From the NCBI RefSeq assembly GCF_009601765.2, contig NZ_CP045700.1, positions 868,001-932,000 on the forward strand: 64,000 nucleotides of DNA, read 5' to 3'. Numbering within the stretch: the first letter of the stretch is position 1; each line of letters starts with the position of its first letter. Positions 25,542 through 35,368 of this stretch are shown one piece after another. Below the pieces are notes generated by a model. The model was not told where the DNA came from. It ran no database searches and was given only the letters and a program-made list of their open reading frames with translations. This stretch comes from Vibrio algicola (GTDB taxonomy: Bacteria; Pseudomonadota; Gammaproteobacteria; Enterobacterales; Vibrionaceae). Position numbers and translations under genes: made by a program.

Positions 25542-26860
25542 TGGCATCCTTAATCGCTTATATGAATGGAGAACGGGTTGGTGAATTGATTAAACTCACT
25601 AATGGTGCTCATCAATTTCAATATGATAAAACTTGGATTGAGAGTTCATTAGGCCGGCCATTATCCTTATCTCTTCCACTGCAATACCCAAAAATAACTA
25701 CCGACAGCGTGATCAATTACTTTGATAATTTGTTGCCGGATTTACCAGAGATCCGCGCTCGAATTGTCGCTCGCTACCAAGCAAAGTCATTACAAACCTT
25801 TGATCTATTAAAAGAAGTCGGCAAAGACAGTGTTGGTGCAATATCCTTATTAACCAATAATGAAACTCCGCACCCCAAACAACTTAATTATGAAGTACTC
25901 AGCCAAACAAGATTAAAGCAAGTATTAAGCGCCTATCAATCCAACATCCCACTAGGCATGTTAGAAGATCAAGCGGATTTTCGAATTTCAGTGGCAGGTG
26001 CACAAGAAAAAACGGCACTGTTAAAAATAAACGATCAATGGTGTATCCCCCAAGCGGCGACACCCACCACGCATATCATTAAATTACCAATTGGAAAAAT
26101 ACAGCAACCCAATGCGGTACTCGATATGACAGATAGCGTGGAAAATGAATATCTGTGCTTACAACTGGCTCAAGCTCTCGGATTCCAAGTACCCACAGTT
26201 GAAATCCTTCAAGTTGAGAATATAAAAGCCCTTGCAGTAGAACGATTTGATCGTCGTTGGTCTAAAGATAAAACATGGTTATTAAGACTTCCTCAAGAAG
26301 ATATGTGTCAAGCATTCGGCCTACCTTCAGCCATAAAGTATGAATCGGATGGTGGTCCTGGGATCACAGCCATCATGCAATTATTAATGGGCTCTAGCCA
26401 CTCTCTACAAGATCGCGACACCTTTATGCGCTTCCAAGTTTTCCAATGGATCATAGGAGCAACCGATGGCCATGCGAAAAATTTCTCAATATTCATCAAC
26501 ACCAAAGGGACTTATCACTTAACTCCATTTTACGACATATTATCGGCCTACCCAGTACTTAATGGAGCAGGGCTAAACATTCGCGCATTAAAATTGGCGA
26601 TGGGACTTAAAGCGACCAAAGGTAAAAAATATCCATTAAATAAAATTTACCCTCGTCATTTTTTAGATACTGCAAAAGAGGTTGGCTTTGATCCACACCG
26701 CATGCAGGCTATTTTAGATGAAATGATGACAGCATACCCAAAAGCCATAGAGCATGTCGTACAAGCATTACCGCAAGGATTTCCACAACATATTACCGAT
26801 GCAATCGTTGTAAATTCATTAAAAATGCTCGAAAAACTCAATTTAAGAAATATTAAATAA
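25541..26860 (+). CDS. hipA: HipA-type serine/threonine kinase toxin
   Basis: HipA kinases stop growth and give persister cells; the E. coli enzyme phosphorylates glutamyl-tRNA synthetase. I prefer the ATG at 25541 (439 residues) to the one at 25535. With it the key residues fall exactly on the E. coli numbers: autophosphorylated Ser150 in RISVAGAQEKT, catalytic Asp309 in GATDGHAKNFS and Asp332 in YDILSAYP. N-terminal and kinase domains are full length, so the toxin looks intact. GAGG lies seven bases before this start. The gene runs opposite to the urt genes, with 55 bp between their ends. Confidence 0.93.
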   Translation: MASLIAYMNGERVGELIKLTNGAHQFQYDKTWIESSLGRPLSLSLPLQYPKITTDSVINYFDNLLPDLPEIRARIVARYQAKSLQTFDLLKEVGKDSVGAISLLTNNETPHPKQLNYEVLSQTRLKQVLSAYQSNIPLGMLEDQADFRISVAGAQEKTALLKINDQWCIPQAATPTTHIIKLPIGKIQQPNAVLDMTDSVENEYLCLQLAQALGFQVPTVEILQVENIKALAVERFDRRWSKDKTWLLRLPQEDMCQAFGLPSAIKYESDGGPGITAIMQLLMGSSHSLQDRDTFMRFQVFQWIIGATDGHAKNFSIFINTKGTYHLTPFYDILSAYPVLNGAGLNIRALKLAMGLKATKGKKYPLNKIYPRHFLDTAKEVGFDPHRMQAILDEMMTAYPKAIEHVVQALPQGFPQHITDAIVVNSLKMLEKLNLRNIK

Positions 26861-26915
26861 AACTAAATGCAAGAATAAAGCAACAGCCCTCCCAAATTGA
26901 AGCTAGTTGGTCTGC

Positions 26916-27611
26916 TTAAACCGTCAAATGCTCTTTTATCAGTTGTTCATTTAAATCGCCCATTTCTCCCTTGGCGACGGCTTTTCCTCGGTCGAGTAGA
27001 CAAAAGTTATGACCAACTCGACGGGCGAATGGGAGCTTTTGTTCCACTAGCAATACCGTTAAGCCATGTTTGTCATTGAGCATACGAATAATGTCGCCAA
27101 TTTCTTGAACTATATTAGGCTGAATCCCTTCGGTTGGTTCATCTAAGATCAATAGATCGGGTTCGACAACCAAAGCTCTGCCGATGGCGAGTTGTTGTTG
27201 TTGACCACCAGATAAATCTCCGCCTCGACGATGGAGCATCTCTTTTAACACAGGGAAGATCTCGAAGATAAATTCAGGGATTTTACGATCACCACGCTTA
27301 CGGATAGGCAAACCAATTTCGAGATTTTCTTGTACAGTGAGCATCGGGAAAATTTGACGACCTTGTGGAACATAACCAATGCCGATGTGTGGACGTTTCT
27401 CGGTCGATTGCTTCACTATGCTGTTGCCATTAAAAATGATGTCACCACTCTTAATTGGGTTTAACCCCATAATGCATTGCAGTAAGGTGGTTTTCCCGAC
27501 CCCATTACGCCCCATTAATACGGTGCATTTTCCTTTTTCGATGTCTACATCGAGATCCCAGAGGATGTGGCTTTCGCCGTAAAATTGGTTTACGCCTTGT
27601 ACTTGCAACAT
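26916..27611 (-). CDS. urtE: Urea ABC transporter ATPase UrtE
   Basis: One of two ATPases of the high-affinity urea importer, related to the LivF type of branched-chain amino acid systems. Walker A GRNGVGKTT lies near 35-43, the signature LSGGQQQQLA near 134 and Walker B LLILDEPTEG near 154. The 231-residue length is normal. It is the last of urtABCDE, two bases after urtD. Assignment to urea rather than amino acids rests on the full urtABCDE order and the nearby urease genes. Confidence 0.93.
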   Translation of the reverse strand: MLQVQGVNQFYGESHILWDLDVDIEKGKCTVLMGRNGVGKTTLLQCIMGLNPIKSGDIIFNGNSIVKQSTEKRPHIGIGYVPQGRQIFPMLTVQENLEIGLPIRKRGDRKIPEFIFEIFPVLKEMLHRRGGDLSGGQQQQLAIGRALVVEPDLLILDEPTEGIQPNIVQEIGDIIRMLNDKHGLTVLLVEQKLPFARRVGHNFCLLDRGKAVAKGEMGDLNEQLIKEHLTV

Positions 27612-27613
27612 TC

Positions 27614-28477
27614 CTATTCTCCTAAGTAGACTTTTTTCACTTCCGGATGCGCTTGGATCTGATCCATATTCCCTTCCGCTAATACATGCCCTTGGTGCAG
27701 TACCGTAACTTGGTCGGCAATAGAACGTACAAACTCCATATCATGCTCCACCACCACCACCGAATGTTTCCCCGATAGCGATTTAAGCAGTTCAGCAGTA
27801 CGATCCATTTCTTGGTGAGTCATACCAGCAACCGGCTCATCCACCAGCAATAGCTTAGGTTTTTGCATTAATAACATGCCAATTTCTAACCATTGCTTTT
27901 GACCATGAGATAAGGCACCCGCTAATAAGTTTCGGCAGTTTTCTAAACCAATAAGCGATAACACGCCATCAATTTCATCACTTTGCTCACCATTTAATTT
28001 AGCGCGAAAAGTCGACCACGCTGTGCGCGCACCTGTCATTGCAAGTTCCAAATTATTCCATACGGTCAGGCTTTCAAAAACAGTGGGCTTTTGGAATTTT
28101 CGTCCAATACCCGCGTTGGCAATTTGCGCTTCATTCATGGTCAGTAAATTGGTTTTCGAACCTAACCATACCTGGCCTTGATCGGGGCGAGTTTTACCTG
28201 TGATGATGTCCATCATAGTGGTTTTCCCTGCGCCATTTGGGCCGATGATACAACGCAGTTCGCCTTCTTTGATGTACATATTCAAATCATTAATCGCTTT
28301 AAATCCATCAAAAGACACCGACACGCCTTCCATATACAGCATGATATTATGACGAGTGTCGATCATTGGGTGTTCAACGGGTTTTAAAAAATCAAACACT
28401 TGATCTCGACGAGTAAAATTACCAAACCCTTCACCAACACGCTTTAACGGGCTAGATACCGATCCTAATGCGCTCAT
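27614..28477 (-). CDS. urtD: Urea ABC transporter ATPase UrtD
   Basis: The LivG-like ATPase of the urea importer, 287 residues. A 45-residue polar N-terminus precedes Walker A GPNGAGKTT; the signature is LSHGQKQWLEIGMLL, a known UrtD/LivG variant, and Walker B is LLLVDEPVAGM. It overlaps urtC by 4 bp and so is translated with it. With UrtE it forms the ATPase dimer beneath UrtB and UrtC. Confidence 0.93.
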   Translation of the reverse strand: MSALGSVSSPLKRVGEGFGNFTRRDQVFDFLKPVEHPMIDTRHNIMLYMEGVSVSFDGFKAINDLNMYIKEGELRCIIGPNGAGKTTMMDIITGKTRPDQGQVWLGSKTNLLTMNEAQIANAGIGRKFQKPTVFESLTVWNNLELAMTGARTAWSTFRAKLNGEQSDEIDGVLSLIGLENCRNLLAGALSHGQKQWLEIGMLLMQKPKLLLVDEPVAGMTHQEMDRTAELLKSLSGKHSVVVVEHDMEFVRSIADQVTVLHQGHVLAEGNMDQIQAHPEVKKVYLGE

Positions 28478-29703
28478 GATGCCACCTCGCTATTCTCTGT
28501 TTTAGCTTGTTGTTTTGGTTCTGAATTGGATGTCGATTTATTGGCCCAACGTTCCGACAATGCGCCCATTACCCCTTTAGGTAGACACATAGTAGAAAGC
28601 ACGAAAATGCCGCCTAATGCGAATAACCATATTTCGGGAAATTCCACTGTGAACCAACTCTTAGCGTAGTTGATCAACAATGCACCGACGATAGCACCAA
28701 ATAAGGTTGCTCGACCGCCTAACGCTACCCACACCACGATCTCGATTGAGTTAATCGGAGCAAATTGCGCGGCGCTAGTACTGCCGGCTTGGGTGACATA
28801 CAACGCCCCTGCAATGCCAGCAAGCACCGCCGATAGCACGAATATCCACAATTTAATGCTGTCAACATCGTAACCGGTAAAACGTGTACGTAATTCAGCA
28901 TCTCGGATCGCCATAGAGACTCGACCTAAGCGGCTTGAAATGACTAAACGACAAATCATATAACCGATGATCAACGCGCCAATCGTCACCACTAGTAAAC
29001 CGACTTTTGTACCATCTTGTTGCAAGCTAAAACCAACAACATCTTTAAAGCCAGTTAAGCCACTGCTACTGCCAAATCCCATTTCATTACGAGAGAAAGC
29101 CAGCATCAATGCGTAAGTAAGTGCTTGCGTCATGATGGATAAATACACGCCCGACACACGGGAACGAAAAGCTAAAAAGCCGAACACGAAAGCCAATACA
29201 CCAGGTACTAACATCACCATAATGGCGGCATAACCAAAGTGATCGAAACCATGCCAAAACCAAGGCAATTCTTGCCAGTTTAATGACACCATAAAATCGG
29301 GTAATATTGGGTTGCCATACACACCGCGCTCGCCAATTTCGCGCGTTAAATACATTCCCATCGCATAGCCACCAAGCGCAAAAAATGCCCCATGCCCTAA
29401 GCTCAAAATGCCGAGATAACCCCAGATCAAATCTACCGCTAATGCCACTAAGGCATACGAAAGATATTTCCCCATTTGAGTCACGGTAAATGAGCTGATA
29501 TGAAAGAGGTTTCCTTCTGGTACCACTAAATTCAGAAAGGGCACTACGATTGCTAATGCGAGCAAGAATATAATCGTGATCTTGCCGCCTTTATCAGACG
29601 CAATAAACGAACGGCGAGCAGTAAACGTTGAAGCGCCATTGGTCGCTAAATGATCGACAGAGGGTTGAGTTGTTGTGTTTGTCAATGAGATATTACTAGT
29701 CAT
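28474..29703 (-). CDS. urtC: Urea ABC transporter permease UrtC
   Basis: A 409-residue LivM-type permease with about ten membrane helices after a polar N-terminus. Family blocks are GYLGILSLGHGAFFALGGYAMGMY, quoted here only in part as LSLGHGAFFALGGYAMG, and the C-terminal GRATLFGAIVGA. It pairs with UrtB to form the inner-membrane channel. The C-terminal tail is polar and rich in Ser, Lys and Gln. It overlaps urtD by 4 bp and follows urtB by 9 bp. Confidence 0.92.
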   Translation of the reverse strand: MTSNISLTNTTTQPSVDHLATNGASTFTARRSFIASDKGGKITIIFLLALAIVVPFLNLVVPEGNLFHISSFTVTQMGKYLSYALVALAVDLIWGYLGILSLGHGAFFALGGYAMGMYLTREIGERGVYGNPILPDFMVSLNWQELPWFWHGFDHFGYAAIMVMLVPGVLAFVFGFLAFRSRVSGVYLSIMTQALTYALMLAFSRNEMGFGSSSGLTGFKDVVGFSLQQDGTKVGLLVVTIGALIIGYMICRLVISSRLGRVSMAIRDAELRTRFTGYDVDSIKLWIFVLSAVLAGIAGALYVTQAGSTSAAQFAPINSIEIVVWVALGGRATLFGAIVGALLINYAKSWFTVEFPEIWLFALGGIFVLSTMCLPKGVMGALSERWANKSTSNSEPKQQAKTENSEVAS

Positions 29704-29712
29704 AAATCCTCC

Positions 29713-31392
29713 TTATTCTGCCGCGCGGCCACGTTGTGGAAATAAACCTTTCGGCCGCTTTTGGATAAAGAGAATAATAAATACCAACACTAAAATTTTG
29801 GCTAATACTGCCCCTGCCCACGGCTCTAAGATCTTATTGAATAAACCTAAACTTAACCCTGCGACTAAGGTTCCCCATAAATTTCCGACACCACCAAACA
29901 CCACCACCATAAAGGAATCAATGATGTAATTTTGTCCCATATTCGGTCCCACGTTCGTCAGTTGAGACAAGGCAACACCTGCAACACCTGCAATCCCCGA
30001 TCCCAATCCAAACGTCATGGCATCCACACGTTCCGAGCGAACCCCCATTGCACGCGCCATAGCACGGTTTTGCGAAACAGCGCGAACTTGTAAACCTAAT
30101 GGGGTTTTCTTTAATACCGCGACAAGGGCTAAAAACACCATAAAACAGAAAATGATAATGTAGAGGCGGTTATAGGTAAGCGATAACATCGGGTTGATGC
30201 TTAATGCTCCCGACATCCAATCGGGGGTACTGACGGAGCGGTTTAAAGGAGAGAAAATACTGCGAACCGCTTGCTGTAAAATCAAACTGATACCAAAAGT
30301 GGCTAATAATGTTTCGAGTGGTCGGCCATATAAACGACGGATCACTGTACGTTCAATTAAAATACCCACTAAACCAGAGACTATAAAGGCTGCAGGGATC
30401 GACAACAACAAAGCCGCACCAATATTATTTGGCATTAATTGTTGTATGACATAAGTGGTGTATGCGCCGATCATGATCAACTCGCCATGCGCCATGTTGA
30501 TCACGCCCATCACTCCAAAAGTGATCGCTAAACCAATCCCAGCCAACACTAAAACGGAACCTAAACTCAAACCAAAGAATAACGTCTCAATTCCACCGTT
30601 AATGGTTTGGCTTTGCTTATATTGGTTTAAACCCAATTGCGCCGCTTTAATTACCTTGGCTTCTGCATCACTGTTTATCACTTGAGTTAGCGTGCTATAC
30701 ACTTGCGGTTGTTTCGATTGTTCAATGATTTCAATCGCATCAATTTGTTCTGCTGCGTTAGTACTGGTCAATACTTGATTAATTGCTAAACCTAATTCTA
30801 ATGCGTGTCGAACTTGTTTGTCTGTTTCTACCGCAAGCTGCGTTTGCATTTTAGCGATGACTTTGTCGGATTTATTGCCTAATAAGTTATTGGTTGCCGT
30901 TAAACGCACTTTAGGATCGCTGGCGCTGATATCCATACGATCTAACACATCACGGATCAAAGATCGTAATGAGTTATTAGTCCTAACTTTGGAAAAATGA
31001 CGCTTATTCTCAATAACCACACTGCCTTGTGTTGTGACTGAGTTGCTTGGATCCGTTACATCGTTTGGGAATAGCGTTTGAGCTTGCTTACCTTTGGCAA
31101 AATCTGTGCTAACAAATAATACCCCATCCGTTTTACGAGAATACAAATCACCCGCCAACCATGGGCGTAGGATCGATTTTGCTTGCTCTGGATCATTTGA
31201 TTGCGCTAACCATTCAATTGCATCTTTTCTAATGCTGCTTTTTTTAGACAGCAAAGCCGTGTTTATTTGTTCTAAAGATTGAATATTTTGACTATCAATC
31301 TTGCTGTCATTAGCAATAGAGGCAGTGGCGAACACACCCTGAGCAAAGGTGAACAATAAAAAGGTTGTGATCGTTATTATTAATTTTTTCAC
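29713..31392 (-). CDS. urtB: Urea ABC transporter permease UrtB
   Basis: A LivH-like permease carrying the long N-terminal domain peculiar to UrtB. I choose the GTG at 31392 (559 residues), since AAGGACG lies 8 bases upstream and a signal sequence follows at once (KKLIITITTFLLFTFAQGVFA). Residues from about 30 to 260 form a polar, helical, repeat-like periplasmic domain; about eight helices follow, with GVMGVINMAHGELIMIGAY as family motif. The longer frame from 31473 has no ribosome site. Function of the N-terminal domain is unknown. Confidence 0.92.
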   Translation of the reverse strand: MKKLIITITTFLLFTFAQGVFATASIANDSKIDSQNIQSLEQINTALLSKKSSIRKDAIEWLAQSNDPEQAKSILRPWLAGDLYSRKTDGVLFVSTDFAKGKQAQTLFPNDVTDPSNSVTTQGSVVIENKRHFSKVRTNNSLRSLIRDVLDRMDISASDPKVRLTATNNLLGNKSDKVIAKMQTQLAVETDKQVRHALELGLAINQVLTSTNAAEQIDAIEIIEQSKQPQVYSTLTQVINSDAEAKVIKAAQLGLNQYKQSQTINGGIETLFFGLSLGSVLVLAGIGLAITFGVMGVINMAHGELIMIGAYTTYVIQQLMPNNIGAALLLSIPAAFIVSGLVGILIERTVIRRLYGRPLETLLATFGISLILQQAVRSIFSPLNRSVSTPDWMSGALSINPMLSLTYNRLYIIIFCFMVFLALVAVLKKTPLGLQVRAVSQNRAMARAMGVRSERVDAMTFGLGSGIAGVAGVALSQLTNVGPNMGQNYIIDSFMVVVFGGVGNLWGTLVAGLSLGLFNKILEPWAGAVLAKILVLVFIILFIQKRPKGLFPQRGRAAE

Positions 31393-31479
31393 GTGATACG
31401 TCCTTGTAAAACCTGCTTTAACCTTTATGAGAAGTTGCAGCCAACAAGACTGCAACTTCAATATCAATATCAAAAGGTA

Positions 31480-32814
31480 TTATTCAGCACCTAAACACGC
31501 TTTAGTTTTCGTGTTGTAACTTCCGCATGAAATAGGAGCGGTCCAGTCTGAAACCAAATCAGCGGAACTTGGTAAGAAGTCGGACCATGCATCACCTTTC
31601 ACTTCTTTTTCAGTTTCCCATACCACATCAAATTGACCGTCATCTTGGATTTCGCCAATCAAGACTGGTTTGGTAATATGATGGTTAGCCAGCATCGTCG
31701 CAGTGCCGCCAGTTAGGTTCGGAACCGATAAGCCAATGATTGCCGCGCTGACTTTATCGGTATCGGTAGTGCCGGCTTTTTCGACCGCTTTCACCCATAA
31801 ATTAAAGCCAATATAAGTCGCTTCCATTGGATCGTTAGTGACGCGTTTGTCATCTTTAATATACTTATGCCAAGTTTGAATGAAGCTTTCGTTAGCTTCT
31901 GAATCAACACTCATAAAGTAGTTCCATGCCGCTAAGTGACCAACCAGTGCCGAGGTATCCATACCAGACAATTCTTCCTCACCTACCGAAAACGCAATCA
32001 CAGGAATATCTTCTGAAGAGACACCTTGCGCTGCTAGTTCTTTATAAAATGGAACGTTCGCATCACCATTAATGGTTGAAACTACAGCGGTTTTTTTACC
32101 TTCTGCACCGAACTTTTTAATGTTAGATACAATAGATTGCCAATCGGAATGACCAAATGGGGTGTAATTCACCATCACATCCGCATCGGCAACGCCTTTA
32201 CTTTTCAGGTAAGCGGCTAACACTTTATTGGTGGTGCGAGGATAGACATAATCGGTTCCGGCCAACACAAAACGTTTTACACCAAGATCATTGATTAAAT
32301 AATCCACTGCTGGGATCGCTTGTTGGTTAGGCGCAGCACCGGTGTAATAAATGTTTTTCGACGACTCTTGCCCTTCATATTGAACCGGATAAAACAAGAT
32401 ACTGTTCTCTTGCTCAAATACCGGCAACATCGCTTTACGTGATGCCGAAGTCCAACCCCCAAAGGTCACCGCCACTTTATCTTTTTCGATAAGTTCACGT
32501 GCTTTTTCTGCATACATTGGCCAGTTAGAAGCAGGATCGACCACAACAGGTTCAAGTTGCTTACCTAATACCCCACCCTTTTTATTTTGTTCTTCAATCA
32601 GCATTAATACGGTGTCTTTTAAAGTGGTTTCGCTGATCGCCATGGTGCCAGAAAGAGAATGAAGCACGCCGACTTTAATCGTTTCGGCTGCCTGAACACT
32701 GAACGCGCAAGCACTGATCGCTGCCGCACTGGCTAGTACTTTTAAACGAGTTTTCAACGTTTTATTTTTCTTTTCAGCTTGATTTAGAGTTGGATCTTGA
32801 TGTGGATTTAACAT
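31480..32814 (-). CDS. urtA: Urea ABC transporter periplasmic binding protein UrtA
   Basis: The substrate-binding protein, 444 residues. A rather long polar N-region (about 25 residues) precedes the hydrophobic core and cleavage after FSVQA, so mature protein starts AETIKVGVLHSLSG. Family-typical blocks are FGGWTSASRKAMLPVFE and NSILFYPVQYEGQESSKNIY. It is the first gene of urtABCDE and follows AAGGAGCG. UrtA binds urea with high affinity under nitrogen limitation. A sigma-54-type sequence lies about 55-70 bp upstream. Confidence 0.94.
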   Translation of the reverse strand: MLNPHQDPTLNQAEKKNKTLKTRLKVLASAAAISACAFSVQAAETIKVGVLHSLSGTMAISETTLKDTVLMLIEEQNKKGGVLGKQLEPVVVDPASNWPMYAEKARELIEKDKVAVTFGGWTSASRKAMLPVFEQENSILFYPVQYEGQESSKNIYYTGAAPNQQAIPAVDYLINDLGVKRFVLAGTDYVYPRTTNKVLAAYLKSKGVADADVMVNYTPFGHSDWQSIVSNIKKFGAEGKKTAVVSTINGDANVPFYKELAAQGVSSEDIPVIAFSVGEEELSGMDTSALVGHLAAWNYFMSVDSEANESFIQTWHKYIKDDKRVTNDPMEATYIGFNLWVKAVEKAGTTDTDKVSAAIIGLSVPNLTGGTATMLANHHITKPVLIGEIQDDGQFDVVWETEKEVKGDAWSDFLPSSADLVSDWTAPISCGSYNTKTKACLGAE

Positions 32815-32867
32815 ATCGGTATCGCTCCTTGATTAATAACACCTCATTTGTTGAGATAATTAACAAA

Positions 32868-32883
32868 AGCAAAGAATGTGCCA
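32868..32883 (-). promoter_or_regulatory. Candidate sigma-54 promoter of urtABCDE
   Basis: On the minus strand TGGCAC-ATTCT-TTGCT matches the -24/-12 consensus at all positions (TGGCAC-N5-TTGCW), with GG and GC 10 bases apart. The predicted start site would be near 32857, about 40 bases before urtA. Confidence 0.78.
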
Positions 32884-33198
32884 AACAAAATAAAACTATA
32901 TCCAAAATAATTGGAGTTGCAGTGAGCCGGCAAGTAAATGAATACCCATTAGCTTAGTTAGCCTAAGTGATTGGGGTAAGTGCACGTAGTCAACAAAGCG
33001 GCTGATTCTAGTGCGACGGGTATATATAGAACGGTTTTGTACATTAAACAGTAAATAAAGTAATTAATATTTGCTCATTAATAGTGCATAAATTTCATTT
33101 AAATCACCAAAATAGTGATATCACTCGAAAATATTACGGGATGGATGTAATCGGTACTATCGGCGCACTGTTTGAGTGCGGGGTAGAAAATTCGAAGA
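32884..33198. other. Intergenic region upstream of urtA
   Basis: This is the region in which an enhancer-binding activator of sigma-54 would sit. I see a GTGCAC half-site-like sequence near 32980, but no complete NtrC palindrome. No gene is supported; a short frame beginning at 33084 crosses the terminator and the yiaY end and is rejected. Confidence 0.5.
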
Positions 33199-33235
33199 CA
33201 AAAAAACCGCCGCAAGCTTGCACTTGCGGCGGTTT
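33199..33235 (-). terminator. Terminator of the iron alcohol dehydrogenase gene
   Basis: AAACCGCCGCAAG and CTTGCGGCGGTTT form a 13-bp GC-rich stem. On the minus strand it is followed by a run of T, 30 bp after the yiaY stop. Confidence 0.88.
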
Positions 33236-33263
33236 CAATTTAAACGATCAATCGATCACATTA

Positions 33264-34409
33264 TTACATCGCTTGAGTAAAGATCTCTACGATGTCGGCA
33301 TGAGAACCTTGTTTTGGGTTAGTAAAACCACAGGCATCTTTTAGCGCATTGGTGGCAAGTGTTGGTAGATCTTGCTCTTTTGCGCCTAATTGCTCTAAAC
33401 CTGCTGGGATGTTTACATCTTGAGATAATTGCATGATCAACTCAATGGCTTTTTCTGCGCCTTGCTCTGGTGTTAATTGCTCTACATCGGCGCCAAGTGC
33501 TTTTGCTACATCACGTAGACGCTCTGGGCATACTTGAGCATTATAACGTTGTACATGAGGTAATAAAACCGCATTACACACGCCGTGTGGTAGGTCGTAG
33601 AAACCACCTAACTGGTGCGCCATAGCATGAACATAACCAAGTGACGCATTATTAAACGCCATACCCGCCATAAATTGTGCATACGCCATTTGCTCACGTG
33701 CTTCTAGGTTTTCACCGTTGGCAACCACTTCGCGTAAGTTCGCTTGGATAAGCTCCATCGCTTTAATCGCTACCGCATCAGTAACCGGTGTTGCTGCAAT
33801 AGAAACATAAGCTTCAACCGCGTGAGTTAATGCATCCATACCGGTTGCCGCAGTTAAAGATGCAGGCATAGCAAGCATCAATTTAGGATCGTTAACCGAC
33901 ATAATTGGAGTGGTATTTTTATCCACGATCGCCATTTTGATATGGGTTTCTTCATCCGTAATGATACAAAAACGCGTCATTTCAGAGGCCGTACCCGCAG
34001 TGGTATTAATTGCAATGATCGGTAGTTGTGGCTTTTTAGATACATCCAAACCTTCATAATCAGCAATTTTTCCGCCATTGGTTGCCACTAATGCAATACC
34101 TTTAGCGCAATCATGTGGCGAGCCACCACCAAGAGAAATAACGAAGTCACATTGGTTGGCTTGCAGCAGTTCTAAGCCCGCTTCAACGTTTTTAATGGTT
34201 GGGTTTGGTTGAGTACCATCGAAAACAACGGTTTCAATATTGCGTTCTGAAAGCAATTTAACCACTTGATCAACCATACCAATTTTGTTGAGAACTTTAT
34301 CCGTTACGATCAATCCTTTTTTAAAACCGTAACCCACGACTGCGTCTGCGGCTTCAACAATACAATCTGCACCCATAAGGTTTACTGCAGGAATAAAAAA
34401 TGCGCTCAT
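33264..34409 (-). CDS. yiaY: Iron-containing alcohol dehydrogenase (YiaY-like)
   Basis: A class III NAD-dependent alcohol dehydrogenase of 382 residues. [11 protein letters not shown] binds the nucleotide, and the metal ligands are in [22 protein letters not shown] and [10 protein letters not shown]. The N-terminal [12 protein letters not shown] and the C-terminal [12 protein letters not shown] match E. coli YiaY closely. The ATG at 34409 is used because GGAG lies eight bases upstream; a TTG at 34421 is in frame but inside that ribosome site. The physiological alcohol is not known. It is monocistronic with its own terminator. Confidence 0.92.
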   Translation of the reverse strand: MSAFFIPAVNLMGADCIVEAADAVVGYGFKKGLIVTDKVLNKIGMVDQVVKLLSERNIETVVFDGTQPNPTIKNVEAGLELLQANQCDFVISLGGGSPHDCAKGIALVATNGGKIADYEGLDVSKKPQLPIIAINTTAGTASEMTRFCIITDEETHIKMAIVDKNTTPIMSVNDPKLMLAMPASLTAATGMDALTHAVEAYVSIAATPVTDAVAIKAMELIQANLREVVANGENLEAREQMAYAQFMAGMAFNNASLGYVHAMAHQLGGFYDLPHGVCNAVLLPHVQRYNAQVCPERLRDVAKALGADVEQLTPEQGAEKAIELIMQLSQDVNIPAGLEQLGAKEQDLPTLATNALKDACGFTNPKQGSHADIVEIFTQAM

Positions 34410-34759
34410 AATTTTCTCCAAATGTGTGAGTGAGTTACCTTCTGGTACCTATACGTCACGTCAATGATTATAAAAAATGGGTATTAAAAAGTTAAGATCA
34501 CTATGCGCCCAAATCGGAGAGATTAAATTGATCTAAAACAGGTAACCATTAGGTGGTAGATAGGTTATCGATAGCCTTCCTAAAGATAGACACAGCGGAA
34601 GCTGGAGATGTGATCACAAACGGTAACGTCACCAGTATTTCTAATGATCCCTTGATTTAATCTCTGCTTTATCCTTGTTATTTACGAGATAAGGATAAAA
34701 ATCGAAGCCGAGCATGTCATAATAGTGCCACTTAAAGCTCAACTAAAAAGAACCAATCC
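34410..34759. other. 350-bp divergent intergenic region with a hairpin
   Basis: Promoters for yiaY and the next gene must lie here. The only distinct structure is TTTATCCTT (34668-34676) paired with AAGGATAAA (34691-34699), a 9-bp stem with a 14-base loop, about 60 bp before the downstream start. It could be a regulator site or a leader-RNA hairpin. No gene is seen. Confidence 0.5.
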
Positions 34760-35347
34760 ATGACTGAATTAATGACACCACAAGAAAACGCCCTTGCCAC
34801 TTTTAAAAGCAATCTACACCTTCCCAATGGCGGTTTTCATGCATTAATTGTTGAGTTAGCCCGTGAGTTTCAACTGCCTTTTCACACCGTCAAACCGGTA
34901 TTGAAAAAATCACAGAAAGTCGTCGAGAAAAAAATAACAAATGATTTTGAAAATATCGCTGAGCACGATCTGAGCCAAGAAAACTGGCTCGCATTAATTC
35001 GTTCGGCGCTTATTACACTTGTTGAACAAAACGTTCCATTAATGGTGAGTTTGACCCAAAACCAAGATTATAATGATGCAATTGCAATTATGGCCAAAGC
35101 AAGCATCACTCACTCAGAGCAACAACAGGTGCTAGAACACCTTGCGATGGCTTATGAAATGCAAGTGTACAAACCGCTGACGGCTATGCTGTACACCTCT
35201 ATTTTATATTGGAAAATTTCTGATGATTTGTATCAAGTCACACCACAAACTCAGCAGGAATTCAGTGGCTATCCGCAGCATTTAGAAGCAATCAACCATC
35301 TGCTAAAATTAAGCGAACAAGTAAAAGCGATGAAGCTAACGGATTAA
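34760..35347 (+). CDS. Hypothetical protein, helical, soluble
   Basis: A 195-residue protein I do not recognise. It has no signal peptide or membrane segment and looks almost wholly alpha-helical, with heptad-like stretches near residues 45-70 and 110-135. The start ATG at 34760 lies shortly after AAAAAGAACC, a weak ribosome site. It is flanked by a divergent dehydrogenase and a convergent membrane-anchored protein and has no operon partner. Codon use looks like that of neighbouring core genes, so it is probably real and long-resident. Confidence 0.7.
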   Translation: MTELMTPQENALATFKSNLHLPNGGFHALIVELAREFQLPFHTVKPVLKKSQKVVEKKITNDFENIAEHDLSQENWLALIRSALITLVEQNVPLMVSLTQNQDYNDAIAIMAKASITHSEQQQVLEHLAMAYEMQVYKPLTAMLYTSILYWKISDDLYQVTPQTQQEFSGYPQHLEAINHLLKLSEQVKAMKLTD

Positions 35348-35368
35348 ACCCTAGCTCCTAGCAACACT

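Noticed and set aside
32970..32995. NtrC binding site upstream of urtA
   Set aside because: Only a GTGCAC half-like sequence is visible and a full GCAC-N7-GTGC dyad is not.
33084..33344. Plus-strand frame of 86 codons
   Set aside because: It runs through the yiaY terminator hairpin and into the end of yiaY on the other strand.
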